In this document: positions 31,293 through 31,397 of the stretch, piece by piece
Numbering within the stretch: position 1 is the stretch's first letter
Layout of the letters: the number at the start of each line of letters is the position of its first letter
Source of the DNA: DAOTYX01 sp034434635
Lineage (GTDB): Bacteria > Chloroflexota > Anaerolineae > B4-G1 > DUEL01
DNA length: 31,397 nt
Assembly (NCBI GenBank): GCA_034434635.1
Contig: DAOTYX010000089.1
Coordinates: 1-31,397, forward strand
Direction: 5' to 3'
Made by a program: the position numbers and the translations under genes
The notes under the pieces: model-generated
What the model saw: the letters and a program-made list of their open reading frames with translations, nothing else
Database searches by the model: none
Told to the model about the DNA's origin: nothing

Positions 31293-31397
31293 GTGAATCA
31301 GACTGCGTTGCTGCTCGTCTTCATCGTGCTGATGGTCGGCTTCATGTTCTGGAGCCAGTGGCGCTCGCGCAAGCGTTACCAGGAGCGCATGAGCGCG
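31293..31397 (+). CDS. yajC: YajC-like preprotein translocase subunit (start only)
   Basis: The first 35 codons of a gene that runs off the window. A GTG start with AAAGGAG about 8 nt upstream opens a frame beginning VNQTALLLVF, with one transmembrane helix and then a very basic segment (WRSRKRYQER). A short N-out helix followed by an RP/KR-rich cytoplasmic tail is the layout of YajC, an accessory of the SecDF translocase. The usual IRPQ motif is replaced here, so the call is tentative. Confidence 0.6.
   Translation, partial: MNQTALLLVFIVLMVGFMFWSQWRSRKRYQERMSA

Overview
The window looks like a chromosomal segment of a GC-rich (visibly about 65% GC) bacterium, most likely a member of the Chloroflexota near Anaerolineae or Caldilineae. 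That assignment is an inference. It rests on the GC-rich code with good Shine-Dalgarno sites, long threonine/proline (APTQ/APTE) lipoprotein linkers, a DUF2723-type membrane glycosyltransferase with a large beta-rich C-terminus, a many-GAF sensor kinase, and abundant short palindromes and 7-8 nt tandem arrays. No rRNA, phage genes, IS transposase or CRISPR array was seen.

Layout. (1) 1-1811: radA on the minus strand with a near-consensus promoter, then palindromic repeats and a tRNA-Arg(CCG) with its own promoter and a 3' hairpin. (2) 1861-7726: a 1188-residue sensor histidine kinase (periplasmic solute-binding sensor, three GAF, PAS, HisKA, HATPase) on the minus strand. Divergent from it are a GPH/MelB-type sugar symporter and a NudL-type Nudix hydrolase. 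(3) 7747-15209: a cell-elongation operon mreB-mreC-mreD-mrdA(PBP2), followed by a 971-residue DUF2723 membrane protein where rodA is often found. (4) 15270-31078, all minus strand: a nucleobase/purine cluster. In transcription order it holds a two-domain lipoprotein, an 8-oxoguanine deaminase (SsnA-like), a hydantoinase/dihydropyrimidinase, adenine deaminase, diaminopimelate decarboxylase, a BMP/Nup-type nucleoside ABC importer (binding lipoprotein, double ATPase, two permeases), a YgfK-type FAD/Fe-S oxidoreductase and a PaaI thioesterase. (5) 31293-end: the start of a yajC-like gene, divergent from the lipoprotein.

How the genes fit together. The importer would bring in nucleosides or bases. 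Adenine deaminase makes hypoxanthine, 8-oxoguanine deaminase makes urate, and the YgfK/SsnA/hydantoinase trio matches genes known from anaerobic purine and urate breakdown clusters. The molybdenum hydroxylase XdhD and the YgeW/YgeX/YgeY proteins of those clusters are not in this window.

The most unusual feature is repeat DNA concentrated in the purine cluster. An octanucleotide array is read in frame inside ygfK. Three heptanucleotide arrays sit at gene ends or starts, one of them forming the C-terminal tail of the hydantoinase. Several palindromes also occur. Three genes end at a stop codon that belongs to the same TAGGGGYG word. A second cross-cutting pattern is a shared promoter form, TTGnnn, 16-17 bp, then TGTGn-TAnnnT, seen at most of the promoters I could identify.
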